43,212 nt of DNA from Candidatus Dormiibacterota bacterium (GCA_036495095.1 DASXNK010000026.1:1-43212), one strand, 5' to 3'; shown: positions 22,581 through 31,435, counted from the stretch's first letter. Translations and numbers: made by a program. Notes: generated from the letters alone by a model not told the origin.

Positions 22581-23948
22581 TCAGCCGAGCCGGCGGCCGA
22601 GGTCGCCGATGGCCGTGTACACGCCGAGCGCGCCCATCGCCAGGGGCACCAGGGCCACCAGCGCCAGCGACTCGACCCGGCGCAGCCGGCTGCGGATCAG
22701 GGCGGACGAGCCGCCCCGGCCGCCGGCCAGCACCAGGCCGACCAGCAGCACGAAGGTGGAGAGCAGCAGCGCCACCCCGATCCCCGACGCGGCGTCGCCG
22801 CCGATGCGCACCGCCAGCCCCAGCTCGAGGCAGAGGCTGCCGGCGAGGGCCGCGATCAGCGGCGGCAGCCCCTGGCCGAGGAAGCGCTGGCGGCGGCTGC
22901 CGAGAGCAGCGGCGAGGGCGGCGGTGCCGGCGAGCGCGAGCTCCCAGGGCTCGGTGCTCAGCGCCAGCACCGCCAGCGATCCGGCGAGTGCCGCGGACGT
23001 CCCCGCGCTCAGCCAGGCGAGCAGGCGGTGGGACGCGTCGACCCGGGTGGCGACGTCCTCCTCGCCGAGCCCGGGCTCGCGGCTGGTGACCGCGCCGCCG
23101 AGGTGGAGGGCGGCGACCAGCAGCGGCAGCTGGGCGGCGGCGCAGACCGACAGAACCGCGAGCACCGCGGCCACCTGGCCCGCCGAGGCGCCCAGCGCCA
23201 GCCCCGCGGCGACGACCACCCCGGCGGGCAGCGCGGCCACGGCGAGGGCCGCCGCCGGGCCACGCGCCGCGGGCACGGCGAGGCCGGCGAGCGCGGCCCC
23301 CGCGGCCACCCCGAGGGCGGCGCCGGCCGCGCTCCCCGCCGGCCCCCCGGGATCGAGCAGCGCCCCGGCGATGCCGCCGGCGAACCCTGCCGGCACCACC
23401 CCGCTCAGCGCCAGGAGCGCCACCCCGACAGCGCCCGCCCGGGGCGCGGCCAGGCGCGCCCCCGCGGCCGCGACCGAGGCGATGCCGAGGGCCAGGCCGA
23501 CGCGCATCCCGAGGGGCAGGTCGTGCACCGCGACGGCGGTGGCGAGCAGCAGCGCCGCAGCCGCGGCGAGGGCCATGACGGTGCGCCGGGCGGTCGCCGT
23601 CCAGAGGCCGCCGCGCAGGTCGACGGCGCCGGCGACGGCGTCGACCAGGTCGGTGACGCTCGCGGGCTCGATCTCGGCCAGGGGGCGGAGATACACCATG
23701 TCGCCGTCGCCCACCCCCGCGGCGGCGAGGCCGGCGGCGAGGCTCAGCGGCGCCTCGCCGAGCCGGCTCAGCCCCCAGCCGGTGCCCAGCGCCGCCTCGG
23801 GGTCGGCGGAGACCATCCGCACCAGGTCCGGGAGCAGCTCCGCCAGGGGGACGTCGGCGGGCAGGCTCAGGTCGACCGCCGACGCCGGGCCGGCGACCGT
23901 CACGGAGAGGAAGCGCGCCGCGCTCCCCAGTGGCGCCGGCGGCGACAT
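22581..23948 (-). CDS. eccD: type VII secretion membrane protein EccD
   Basis: A 455-residue EccD. Residues about 10-95 are a ubiquitin-like domain (FLSVTVAGPASAVDLSLPADVPLAELLPDLVRMV, later LRPLAEIEPASVTDLVDAVAGAV), as in YukD/EccD. From residue about 115 there follow about 11 hydrophobic helices, the family number, with the RLRRVESLALVALVPLAMGALGVYTAIGDLGRRLG end being typical. EccD lines the membrane channel of the ESX core in the inner membrane. The ATG at 23948 has no ribosome site; TACGAT ends six bases before it, so a leaderless message is likely. It is divergent from eccC. The reading frame continues far upstream on this strand but only as an antisense shadow of eccC. Confidence 0.9.
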   Translation of the reverse strand: MSPPAPLGSAARFLSVTVAGPASAVDLSLPADVPLAELLPDLVRMVSADPEAALGTGWGLSRLGEAPLSLAAGLAAAGVGDGDMVYLRPLAEIEPASVTDLVDAVAGAVDLRGGLWTATARRTVMALAAAAALLLATAVAVHDLPLGMRVGLALGIASVAAAGARLAAPRAGAVGVALLALSGVVPAGFAGGIAGALLDPGGPAGSAAGAALGVAAGAALAGLAVPAARGPAAALAVAALPAGVVVAAGLALGASAGQVAAVLAVLSVCAAAQLPLLVAALHLGGAVTSREPGLGEEDVATRVDASHRLLAWLSAGTSAALAGSLAVLALSTEPWELALAGTAALAAALGSRRQRFLGQGLPPLIAALAGSLCLELGLAVRIGGDAASGIGVALLLSTFVLLVGLVLAGGRGGSSALIRSRLRRVESLALVALVPLAMGALGVYTAIGDLGRRLG

Positions 23949-23972
23949 GCCGGTATCGTACGCGCCGCCACG
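23949..23972. promoter_or_regulatory. 24-bp divergent eccD-eccC promoter with overlapping -10 hexamers
   Basis: On the minus strand TACGAT (23955-23960) ends six bases before the eccD ATG. On the plus strand TATCGT (23954-23959) lies 13 bases before the eccC GTG. The two hexamers cover the same bases, since TATCGTA is nearly self-complementary. Any -35 elements must lie in the coding starts of the neighbouring genes; none is strong. No Shine-Dalgarno stands before either start. Confidence 0.5.
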
Positions 23973-26900
23973 GTGACCAGCAGCCTTCCCGCCGGGCCCG
24001 CAGCCGGGGCCGTCCTGCGGCGTCCCCCACGCATCCCGCCACCGCCGGTGCCGTCCGGTGAGGTCCGCCTCCCCGCGCCTCCGGCGCTGCCCCCCAGCCA
24101 GGGCGGGCCGCTGAGCTGGCTGCAGTACGCGTTTCCGGCGGTGGGCAGCCTCGGGGCGATCCTGTTCGTGCTCATCAACCCCCGCCCGCTCTTCATCGCG
24201 GGCAGCGCCCTCTTCGCGCTGTCGTCGGTGGCGATGGGAGTCGGCCTGGTCCTGCAGCAGCGCAGCAGCCACCGGCGCGGGCTCGGCGACCAGCGCCGCC
24301 GCTACCTCGAGGAGCTCGACCGCCTCCGCCGCACCGCGGTCGAGACCGCCGCCGGGCAGCGCCGCGCCGCCGCCTGGAACCATCCGGAGCCCGAACGGCT
24401 GTGGACGCTGGCCTGCAGCCGGGCACGGGTCTGGGAGCGCCGCCGCGACGACCCCGACTTCCTCGCGGTGCGGCTCGGCCGGGGCCGGCGTCCGCTGGCC
24501 ACGCGGCTGCGGCTCGACGAGGGTGGAGCCGCCGCCGTCGACCCGGTCTCGCTTGCCGAGGCGCAGCGCATGGTCGCCCGCCACGGCGCCGTGGACGGCC
24601 TGCCGATCACGCTCGACCTCGCCGCCGGCGGCCTCGTCGAGGTCGGCGGCGGCGGGCCCGCTCGAGCGCTGCTCCGGGCGCTGGTGGCCCAGGTCGCGAC
24701 CCTCCACGCCCCCGACGACCTGGTGATCGCGGTCTGCGCCGGCCCCGAGGCGGCCGCCTCCTGGGAGTGGGTGAAGTGGCTGCCCCACGCCCGGCACCCC
24801 GACGTGGTCGACGCCGCCGGCCCGGCTCGGCTGCTCGCCGCCGACGCCGCCACGCTGCTCGCCCTGCTCGACTCCGAGCTGGCGGGGCGGCGCCAGGCGG
24901 CGCGGGCCAGCACCGCCGGCAGCCGGCCGCCCCACCTCGTGGTGGTGGTCGACGGCGGCGGCGACCCGGAGCCGCTCTCCGCCCTCGCCGCGCTGCCCGG
25001 GGTCACGGTGCTGGTCAGCAGCCGAGGCGAGGCGCCGCCGGCGGGCGGGGGCACCCGCATCGCCATCCGGGACGGCGGCCGCCTCGAGGCGGCGACCGGC
25101 GGCGCCGAGAGCGCCACCGGCGAGGTCGACGGCGCCTCGGTGGCGGTCTGCACCGCGCTCGCTCGCCGCCTCGCCCCGCTCCGGCTCTCCGCCGCGGAGC
25201 GCTCGGCGGTGACCGCCACCGGCATCGACCTCCCCAGCCTGCTCGGGGTGGGCGACCCCGGCACCCTCGATCCCGCCTCCACCTGGGCGGCGCGGCCGGC
25301 GGAGGACCTGCTCCGCATCCCCGTCGGCCTCGGCACCGAGGGGCAGCCCGTCCTCCTCGACCTCAAGGAGTCGGCGTTCGGGGGGATGGGTCCCCACGGC
25401 CTGGTCATCGGCGCCACCGGGGCGGGGAAGAGCGAGCTTCTCCGCACCCTGGTCACCGGGCTGGCGCTCACCCATCCGCCCGACCTGCTCGGCCTGGTGC
25501 TCGTCGACTTCAAGGGCGGTGCCACCTTCGCGGACCTCGCCGGGCTGCCCCACGTCGCCGGGATGATCACCAACCTCGGCGCCGACCTCGCGCTCGTCGA
25601 CCGGGTGAAGGACGCCCTCTTCGGCGAGCAGAACCGCCGCCAGGAGCTCCTCCGCCAGGCCGGCAACCTCGCCGGGATCCGCGAGTACCGGGCGCTGCGC
25701 GAGCGCCGGCCGGAGCTGGAGCCGATGCCCTACCTGCTCGTCGTCGTCGACGAGTTCGGCCAGCTGCTCGGCGCCCGCCCGGATTTCCTCGAGCTCTTCG
25801 TCTCGGTGGGCCGGCTGGGACGCAGCCTGGGGGTGCACCTCCTGCTCGCCTCCCAGCAGCTCGACGAGGGACGGCTGCGCGGGCTCGAGGGACACATCAG
25901 CTACCGGGTCTGCCTGCGCACCTTCAGCGCGGCGGAGAGCCGGATGGTGCTGGGGGTGCCCGACGCCTACGAGCTGCCCCCGCTGCCCGGGTCCGCCTAC
26001 CTGAAGGTCGACACCACCGTGTTCCAGCGGTTCCGCGCCGCCCTGGTGTCCTCCCCGCTGCGCCGCCGCGCCGAGGCCGCCCCGGCACGGCGGGCCAGCC
26101 TGCTGCCCTTCACCGCGGCGCCGGTGCTCGAGCCATCGCCTGCCGGCGCGCCGCCCGCGACCGCCGGCGGCGGCGCGGCCGGCGGCGAGACCGTGATGCA
26201 GGCGGTGGTCGAGCGGCTGCGCGACGCCGCGCCGCGGGTGCACCAGGTCTGGCTGCCACCGCTCGAAGCCGTGGTCAGCCTCGACCAGGTGCTCCCCGGG
26301 GTGGCGGTCGACGGGCCCGCGGCGGCGGCGCGATGGGCGGGAGCGGGCCGGCTGGCGGTGCCGCTGGGGCTGGTCGACCGGCCGCTGGAGCAGACCCGGG
26401 GGGTGCTGAGCGTCGACCTCGCCGGGCGGGAGGGCCACCTCGCCGTGGTGGGCGCACCGCAGACCGGCAAGAGCACTCTCCTCCGCAGCCTGGTGCTCGG
26501 GCTCGGGCTCACCCATTCGCCCCGCGACCTCTGGATCCACGCCATCGACTACGGTGGCGGCGGCCTCGAGCAGCTCCTCCGGCTTCCCCACGTGGGCACG
26601 GTGTGCGGCCGCGCCGACCCCGAGCGGGTGCGCCGCACCGTCGCCCACGTCGCCGCCGTGCTCGAGGAGCGAGAGCATGTCTACCGGCTGCGGGGGATCG
26701 ACTCCGCGGCCACCCTGCGGGCCTCCCGCACCTCCGGGCAGCTGCCCCCCGAGCTCGCCGCCGACGTGGTGCTCCTGGTCGATGGCTGGGCGGCGCTGCG
26801 CCAGGACCACGAGGACCTGGAGCAGCTGCTCGTCGACATCGCCGGCCGCGGCCTCGGCTACGGGGTCCACCTCGTGCTCAGCGCCGGCCGCTGGGCGGAC

Positions 26901-27944
26901 ATCCGCAGCACCCTCCGCGACAGCATCGGCGGCCGTCTCGAGCTCCGCCTCAACGACCCCGCCGAGTCGATGGTGGACCGGCGCGCCGGGGCCGCCCTTC
27001 CCGCCGGGGTCCCGGGCCGGGGCCTGGCGGTGGACCGGCACCTCTTCCAGGTCGCGCTGCCTCGGCTCGACGGCCGCCCCGAGCGCGACGGGCTGGCGGC
27101 CGCCACCGAGGCCGCGGTGGCCGCGGCGGCGGAGCTGTGGCAGGGTGCCGGCGCCGCCGTGCCGATTCGCGTCCTCCCCGCGCTGCTCACCACCGACGCC
27201 CTGCCCCGGCCCGGCGAGGATGGCGAGCCCGGGGTGCCGGTGGGCGTCGCCGAGCCCGCGCTCGCCCCGCTCCGCCTCGACCTCCTCGGCGACGAGCCCC
27301 ACCTCGTCGTCTACGGCGACGGCGGCTCGGGGAAGAGCTCGCTGCTGCGCACGTACCTGGCCGGGCTGTGCGCCCGCCACCGCCCCGAGCAGGTGTCGGT
27401 GCTGCTCGTCGACTACCGGATGCGGCTGCGGGAGGTGGTGCCGCGGACCCACCTCCACGCCGACGCGGGGACCCCGGCCGCCGCCCGCGAGGCGCTGCTG
27501 CAGCTCCGCGAGCTGGCCGAGAGCCGGATGCCCTCCGGCTCGCTCGAGCCCGACACCCTCCGCCGCCGGCTTTGGTGGAGCGGGCCCGACGTGGTCGTCG
27601 TCGTCGACGACTACGACCTGGTGTCGACGCCGTCGGGCAACCCCCTGCTCCCCCTCGTCGACGTGCTCGCCCAGGGCCGTGACCTCGGCATCCACCTGGT
27701 CACCGCCCGCCGCGCCGGCGGTGCCGCCCGGGCGCTCTTCGAGCCTCCCCTGCAGCGGCTGCGCGAGCTCGGCGCGCCCGGGATCATCCTCGCCGGCGAG
27801 CGCCAGGAGGGGGCGCTGGTCGGGCCCTTCCCCGCGGCACCCCGGCCGCCCGGCCGGGGCATGTACGTGCGCCGTGGCCGCCGCCCGGCGATGCTGCAGA
27901 TCGCCCTCCTGCCCGAGGACGAGCGCGAGCGGACCCTGGGGTGA
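23973..27944 (+). CDS. eccC: type VII secretion ATPase EccC, single chain with three FtsK/SpoIIIE domains
   Basis: A 1,323-residue motor of the ESX (type VII) secretion core. Two membrane helices lie at about 50-68 and 73-94, after a Pro-rich cytoplasmic start. Three ATPase domains follow, with Walker A loops GATGAGKSE (near 480), GAPQTGKST (near 827) and GDGGSGKSS (near 1115). Domain 1 has a full Walker B with catalytic acid (LLVVVDEFGQLL, D593/E594), and is the one whose activity drives secretion in known systems. Domain 2 has VDGW and domain 3 VDDYD at that place, so both look weaker; domain 3 usually binds the C-terminal signal of WXG100 dimers. The GTG at 23973 is the only good start downstream of the promoter. 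In many mycobacteria EccC is split in two; here it is whole. Confidence 0.95.
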   Translation: MTSSLPAGPAAGAVLRRPPRIPPPPVPSGEVRLPAPPALPPSQGGPLSWLQYAFPAVGSLGAILFVLINPRPLFIAGSALFALSSVAMGVGLVLQQRSSHRRGLGDQRRRYLEELDRLRRTAVETAAGQRRAAAWNHPEPERLWTLACSRARVWERRRDDPDFLAVRLGRGRRPLATRLRLDEGGAAAVDPVSLAEAQRMVARHGAVDGLPITLDLAAGGLVEVGGGGPARALLRALVAQVATLHAPDDLVIAVCAGPEAAASWEWVKWLPHARHPDVVDAAGPARLLAADAATLLALLDSELAGRRQAARASTAGSRPPHLVVVVDGGGDPEPLSALAALPGVTVLVSSRGEAPPAGGGTRIAIRDGGRLEAATGGAESATGEVDGASVAVCTALARRLAPLRLSAAERSAVTATGIDLPSLLGVGDPGTLDPASTWAARPAEDLLRIPVGLGTEGQPVLLDLKESAFGGMGPHGLVIGATGAGKSELLRTLVTGLALTHPPDLLGLVLVDFKGGATFADLAGLPHVAGMITNLGADLALVDRVKDALFGEQNRRQELLRQAGNLAGIREYRALRERRPELEPMPYLLVVVDEFGQLLGARPDFLELFVSVGRLGRSLGVHLLLASQQLDEGRLRGLEGHISYRVCLRTFSAAESRMVLGVPDAYELPPLPGSAYLKVDTTVFQRFRAALVSSPLRRRAEAAPARRASLLPFTAAPVLEPSPAGAPPATAGGGAAGGETVMQAVVERLRDAAPRVHQVWLPPLEAVVSLDQVLPGVAVDGPAAAARWAGAGRLAVPLGLVDRPLEQTRGVLSVDLAGREGHLAVVGAPQTGKSTLLRSLVLGLGLTHSPRDLWIHAIDYGGGGLEQLLRLPHVGTVCGRADPERVRRTVAHVAAVLEEREHVYRLRGIDSAATLRASRTSGQLPPELAADVVLLVDGWAALRQDHEDLEQLLVDIAGRGLGYGVHLVLSAGRWADIRSTLRDSIGGRLELRLNDPAESMVDRRAGAALPAGVPGRGLAVDRHLFQVALPRLDGRPERDGLAAATEAAVAAAAELWQGAGAAVPIRVLPALLTTDALPRPGEDGEPGVPVGVAEPALAPLRLDLLGDEPHLVVYGDGGSGKSSLLRTYLAGLCARHRPEQVSVLLVDYRMRLREVVPRTHLHADAGTPAAAREALLQLRELAESRMPSGSLEPDTLRRRLWWSGPDVVVVVDDYDLVSTPSGNPLLPLVDVLAQGRDLGIHLVTARRAGGAARALFEPPLQRLRELGAPGIILAGERQEGALVGPFPAAPRPPGRGMYVRRGRRPAMLQIALLPEDERERTLG

Positions 27945-27967
27945 GCCGGCCGGCGGCCGAGGGCTCA
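27942..27967. terminator. hairpin spanning both convergent stop codons
   Basis: TGAGCC (27942-27947) pairs with GGCTCA (27962-27967), and inside it GGCC pairs with GGCC around a GGC loop, with a three-base bulge. The left arm contains the stop codon of eccC and the right arm the stop codon of the lipoprotein gene, so one hairpin can end both transcripts. There is no T run. Confidence 0.5.
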
Positions 27968-28525
27968 GAGGCGGCCGGCGACGATGGTGGCGAGCCCGAC
28001 CAGCAGCCGCGGCGAGACGTCCCTCACGCTGGTGGCGATGGACACGAGATCGGCTCCCCGGGCGAGGACGACCTGGACCCCGAGGCCCCCGAGGGTCGAG
28101 CTGCGAGCGGCGTCGCCCACCCCGCTGAGAGCTGTCCCGCCGATCTGGTCGACTGCCTGCCGGGCCTCGGCGGGAGACGCCTGCACCGCGACCTGCAGGG
28201 TGAGCACCGGCACCCCGCTCTGGTCCGATGCCACCGTGTAGGTGCATCTCGAACCGGACTGAGCATCGGGCTCGGAGGCGGCGGTGATGGGACCTCGACC
28301 CAGGGCCGTCTGGACCTCGGCCGGCGACAGCAGCCGGCAGGCGTCGCCGAAGTCTCGCGCGGGCGCGACCACCCCGCCCGGCGGCGCCGAGGACGAGCCT
28401 GCGCCGGTACCGGGGGCCGGCGCCGAGCCGGCACCGCCGCAGCCCGAGAGCGCCAGCAGGACCGCGGCAGCGAGGAGCAGCCGGCGTCCCGCGTGCAGCG
28501 GGCGCGGACGCGAGGGCTCCCGCAT
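27965..28525 (-). CDS. lipoprotein, possibly DUF3558-like
   Basis: A 186-residue lipoprotein. The signal peptide LLLAAAVLLALSGC has a clear lipobox (L-S-G-C), so it should be anchored on the outer face of the cell membrane. After a Gly/Ser/Pro-rich spacer the mature part starts DACRLLSPAEVQTALGRGP, the pattern of actinobacterial DUF3558 lipoproteins, with a second cysteine in GSRCTYTV that probably pairs with the first. The start ATG at 28525 follows GGAGAG by eight bases and lies four bases after the stop of the arrestin-like gene, so it is the last gene of the type VII accessory operon. Its role is unknown; a place outside the secretion core is inferred from location and lipid anchor. Confidence 0.82.
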   Translation of the reverse strand: MREPSRPRPLHAGRRLLLAAAVLLALSGCGGAGSAPAPGTGAGSSSAPPGGVVAPARDFGDACRLLSPAEVQTALGRGPITAASEPDAQSGSRCTYTVASDQSGVPVLTLQVAVQASPAEARQAVDQIGGTALSGVGDAARSSTLGGLGVQVVLARGADLVSIATSVRDVSPRLLVGLATIVAGRL

Positions 28526-28529
28526 CTGA

Positions 28530-29387
28530 TCACTCTCCGTTGTAGACGTTGATCTCCAGCGCCACCGAGTCTCGCCCGCCGGCGGCGCCACGGGTGACCG
28601 CGCAGACCCGCCAGCGCACGGCGGTGCGTCGCAGCACCATGGTGGGAGAGATCCCGCGGGGGATCGGCAGCTCGAAGGGGATCCAGGTCGAGGACCGCGC
28701 CTCCCCATCGACCGGCACCAGGTGGCGCTCGACGATCCACTCTCTCGGGTTGCCGGAGATCGCCTCCTCGCGGCGGCGCAGCTCGATGCTGATCGGTGCC
28801 GGGGGCCGTGCGTCGGACTCGGTCACCCTCACCTGTCCGTCCAACCGCTCGCCCGGACGGGCGTGTCGCCGGCCCAGACGAAGGTCGAGCAACGGCCGGC
28901 GCGCCGCCGAGACGATCCCCTGAGCCTCGGTGCCGCGGTTCGCCGCCCGCGGGGACAGCACGGTGATCGCGAGGCGGGAACGCCGGGTCGGTGCGTCCAC
29001 GCAGCGGAGGCGCGCCTGGAGCCGGTACGAGACCCGGGTGCGGCGCGCCACCCCCGACGGCGGAGCGTCGGGCGGGATCGGAAGCGAGGCCAGCTCCTCG
29101 TGATATGTCCCCGCGCCGAGGCGCCCGATCGGGTGCAGCGTCGTGGACGCCGCGGTGCTGCGCACCACCAGTGGATCGCCGTCGATCACCTCCCGGACGG
29201 TCCGGCGGAGCACGACCCGGGCGTCGCGCGGCGTCACCGCGACGGGTGCGTCGGTGCGCACCCGCACCAGCAGCCGGCCGCCGAGCTGCGGGGGCTCGAC
29301 CAGCTCCAACGAGAGCCGTGGGCGGGGACGCAGTCGAAGGGCCCCGAGAACCCTCCGGGCGACGTGTCCCAGGCCCGAGGGTCGCAT
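28530..29387 (-). CDS. arrestin/Spo0M-like two-domain beta protein
   Basis: A 285-residue soluble protein that I do not recognise by name. It appears to have two similar beta-sandwich halves. Each has an early G-x-x-L-x-x-x-V strand (LGGRLLVRVRTD; GERLDGQVRVTES), a strand with alternating charged and hydrophobic residues (RVVLRRTVRE; ISIELRRREE), an E/F-L-x-I-P turn (ASLPIPPDAPPS; FELPIPRGISPTM) and a closing Y/W-R-V/L-x-A strand (VSYRLQARL; VRWRVCAVT). That order is the one found in arrestin-fold and Spo0M proteins. There is no signal peptide. ATG 29387 follows GGAGGAG; the longer GTG start at 29426 overlaps the previous gene and lacks a ribosome site. It lies between the LysM-bearing protein and the lipoprotein gene. 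Fold assignment is by pattern only. Confidence 0.68.
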   Translation of the reverse strand: MRPSGLGHVARRVLGALRLRPRPRLSLELVEPPQLGGRLLVRVRTDAPVAVTPRDARVVLRRTVREVIDGDPLVVRSTAASTTLHPIGRLGAGTYHEELASLPIPPDAPPSGVARRTRVSYRLQARLRCVDAPTRRSRLAITVLSPRAANRGTEAQGIVSAARRPLLDLRLGRRHARPGERLDGQVRVTESDARPPAPISIELRRREEAISGNPREWIVERHLVPVDGEARSSTWIPFELPIPRGISPTMVLRRTAVRWRVCAVTRGAAGGRDSVALEINVYNGE

Positions 29388-29422
29388 CGCCTCTCCTCCG
29401 GCAGCGACCAGCGGCGGTCCGA

Positions 29423-31123
29423 TCACGGCGCCGGCTGCGCGATCGACGGGACGACGAGCACCTGGCCAGGATGGATGAGAGAGGGGTTGGCGCCCACCTG
29501 TGGGTTGGCACGGTACAGCACCTGCCAGAGGTCGCCGTCACCGTACGTCCGCTGGGCGACGTGCCACAGCGAGTCGCCCGGGCGAACCGTGTAGGTCCCA
29601 CCTCCGATCACCTGAGGTGGTGGTGGCGGGGGAGCCGGCGCCGGCGGTGGCGCGCCCGGGGTGGTGACCACCGGCAGCGGCGTCGATCCCGGCGTCGCCG
29701 TCGCCGCGGAGGCGGTCCATCCGTTGGTCGCGCCGGCGAAGCTCTTGACCGGGAGCTTGAAGGTACCACTGCGCAGGTTCCTGGGCGACTGCTGCCAGGT
29801 GTTTCCCGCCACCACCTGGCGCTGGGTGACGCCGGGGTCCGCCGGGATCACCAGCCCGGACTCGTGCGGCAGGGTGGGGGCGGGAACGTGCACGCCGCCG
29901 GGTGACACCTCCCAGTCCGCCGGCCGCAGCCCGGCCAGGCCGGGGGTGCGGGAGCCCGCCACCAGCAGCCCGCGCGGACCTGGCTGTACGTCATAGGCCG
30001 GTCCGCCGGGTTTCAGAGTGACCTCCCCGGGGGTTCGGGCCGTGGCGACCAGCAGGCCGCTGGAGGTGGGGGAGAGGTCATACCCCGGGCCGCCCGGAGT
30101 GAGGCGGATGCTCGGTCCCGCGGTGACGGGGTCGGCTCCGCCGACGAGCTCGAGGGTGCGGCCGGGTGCGGGCACCTCGATCGACGGCCGAAGGCCCGTT
30201 GCCGGCGGGAACTCGGTGACCGTGGACCGGGTCGCACCGAAGCGGCCGGCGCCCCATTCGCCGAGCGCCGATGCTCCTCCAGAGATGGCTCCGCTCAGAC
30301 CGACATCGAGCAGGGTGTCCGGTCCCAGGGGCTTCCCCTCGAAGGCGAGAGCGCTGAGGTCGCTGCCGAACGCGGCCGAGGCGCCGGCGGTGCCGCTGAT
30401 CGCCCCGGCCGCCATGACCGGGTGCGCCTCCTGGAACGCCGAGAACCCCGGGATCCTGCCCGCGACGGGACCGGCGAGGATGAGCATGTCGGCGCCGAGC
30501 AGGGCGTGGGCGAGGTCGGCCGGGCCCCAGCCGTCCCAGAAGTCGAGATGGTTGGGGTTGTGGACCATCTTCTCGACGCCGGTGGCGACGAGGCTGATGC
30601 CGAAGTTGATCACCCACTTTCCGAAGGTGCCGCCGAGCACGGTCTCGAGGAACGCCACCAGTGCGCTCGCCTGTTCCACCTCCGCGGCCGCCGCTCCGGC
30701 GGCGGCGACGTCCGAGAAGCCCAGGGTGACGATGCTGAAGCCGATGCCGACGGCGGCGGTCACTCCCAGCGCCAGGTAGAGCTCGTGCAGCTGATCGTTG
30801 GTGCTCTTGATCTGGGCGGCGAGCTCGTCGAGCTGTCGGGCGACCGCCTCGCACTGGGCCGCGCTGTCTCCCAGCGAGGTGCCGAGGCGAGCGGCCCATC
30901 CCTGGAATGCGTCGCTCGCCCCGCCTGCCCAGGCGGCGCGCACCCCGTGCACCCGCTGCCCGAGGTCGCGCTCGGCGGCGCGCAGGTCACTCGCCACCGC
31001 TCTCCACGCGGCTGCCGCGTGCTGGAGGATCTCGGGGTGACCTCCGGGGTTCCAGAGGTTGAACTCCCGGTGGATCTTCGGGGCTGGCGGCGGGGGCGGG
31101 GGTGGGCTCGGTGGCGGGCTCAA
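29423..31123 (-). CDS. WXG-type type VII substrate with C-terminal LysM domain
   Basis: A 566-residue modular protein. Residues 1-14 are nearly all proline. Residues about 20-115 are a helical hairpin of the WXG100 type, with the turn motif W65-A-G67 in RAAWAGGASDAFQGWAARL. Hydrophobic Gly/Ala-rich segments follow (about 115-150, 170-183, 203-222, 236-255). Residues 337-395 hold two copies of a 29-30-residue repeat (LTPGGPGYDLSP..GLLVATARTPG and LKPGGPAYDVQP..GLLVAGSRTPG), with a partial third. After a proline linker, 510-560 form a LysM domain (TYTVRPGDSLWHVAQRTYGDGDLWQVLYRAN), which binds peptidoglycan glycans. It starts at a TTG, with AGGGG seven bases upstream. It sits between an EspC-like gene and the arrestin-like gene. 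No toxin domain is visible; a wall-bound T7 substrate is the best reading. Confidence 0.83.
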   Translation of the reverse strand: MSPPPSPPPPPPPAPKIHREFNLWNPGGHPEILQHAAAAWRAVASDLRAAERDLGQRVHGVRAAWAGGASDAFQGWAARLGTSLGDSAAQCEAVARQLDELAAQIKSTNDQLHELYLALGVTAAVGIGFSIVTLGFSDVAAAGAAAAEVEQASALVAFLETVLGGTFGKWVINFGISLVATGVEKMVHNPNHLDFWDGWGPADLAHALLGADMLILAGPVAGRIPGFSAFQEAHPVMAAGAISGTAGASAAFGSDLSALAFEGKPLGPDTLLDVGLSGAISGGASALGEWGAGRFGATRSTVTEFPPATGLRPSIEVPAPGRTLELVGGADPVTAGPSIRLTPGGPGYDLSPTSSGLLVATARTPGEVTLKPGGPAYDVQPGPRGLLVAGSRTPGLAGLRPADWEVSPGGVHVPAPTLPHESGLVIPADPGVTQRQVVAGNTWQQSPRNLRSGTFKLPVKSFAGATNGWTASAATATPGSTPLPVVTTPGAPPPAPAPPPPPPQVIGGGTYTVRPGDSLWHVAQRTYGDGDLWQVLYRANPQVGANPSLIHPGQVLVVPSIAQPAP

Positions 31124-31126
31124 CGG

Positions 31127-31435
31127 TCAGCCCCTGCCGACGCCGGAATGGTCGGCGCGCTCGTAGTTGGCTGCCCCCTGGCGGAGGTTGGTGGCGGCGT
31201 CCTGCAGCAGCGTCTCCAGCTGGGCGAGGCCGCTGAGCGCGCTGGTGACCGCCTGCTGGTACTGGTTGTACACCTCGTTCGAGGGGCCGACGACGCCGAA
31301 TGCCCTGTCGACCAGCCGGGCCGGACCGCCGAACCGGGCGGTGGACGAACGGACGGCCTCGGCCTGGGCTTCGAATCCGCCGGCCAGGCTGCGCAGCGCC
31401 GCGGGGTCGACGTGGAAGCCCGGATCAGTGGCCAT
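31127..31435 (-). CDS. EspC-like type VII secretion target
   Basis: A 102-residue helical protein of the ESX-1 EspC/DUF2580 type. It starts FHVDPAALRSLAGGFEAQAEAVRSS, continues with the FGVVGPSNEVYNQYQQAV turn, and the second helix ends in NYERADHSG, which contains the Y-x-x-x-D export signal of type VII substrates. It lacks a W-x-G turn, as EspC proteins do. The ATG at 31435 overlaps the end of the small membrane protein gene by 11 bases with no ribosome site, so translation is probably coupled. It is directly followed by the LysM-bearing protein, and EspC-like proteins are often partners of larger ESX substrates; pairing here is inferred from adjacency. Confidence 0.83.
   Translation of the reverse strand: MATDPGFHVDPAALRSLAGGFEAQAEAVRSSTARFGGPARLVDRAFGVVGPSNEVYNQYQQAVTSALSGLAQLETLLQDAATNLRQGAANYERADHSGVGRG

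Noticed and set aside
22581-28247. A 1,888-codon minus-strand frame across eccC and eccD
   Set aside because: Only its last 455 codons are EccD. The rest is the antisense shadow of eccC, rich in Gly, Ala, Arg, Val and His with no domain; eccC has three ATPase domains and must be the real gene.
28530-29387. FHA domain protein of the type VII type
   Set aside because: No G-R/S-x-x-x-N/H motif set of FHA domains is present; strand order favours the arrestin type.
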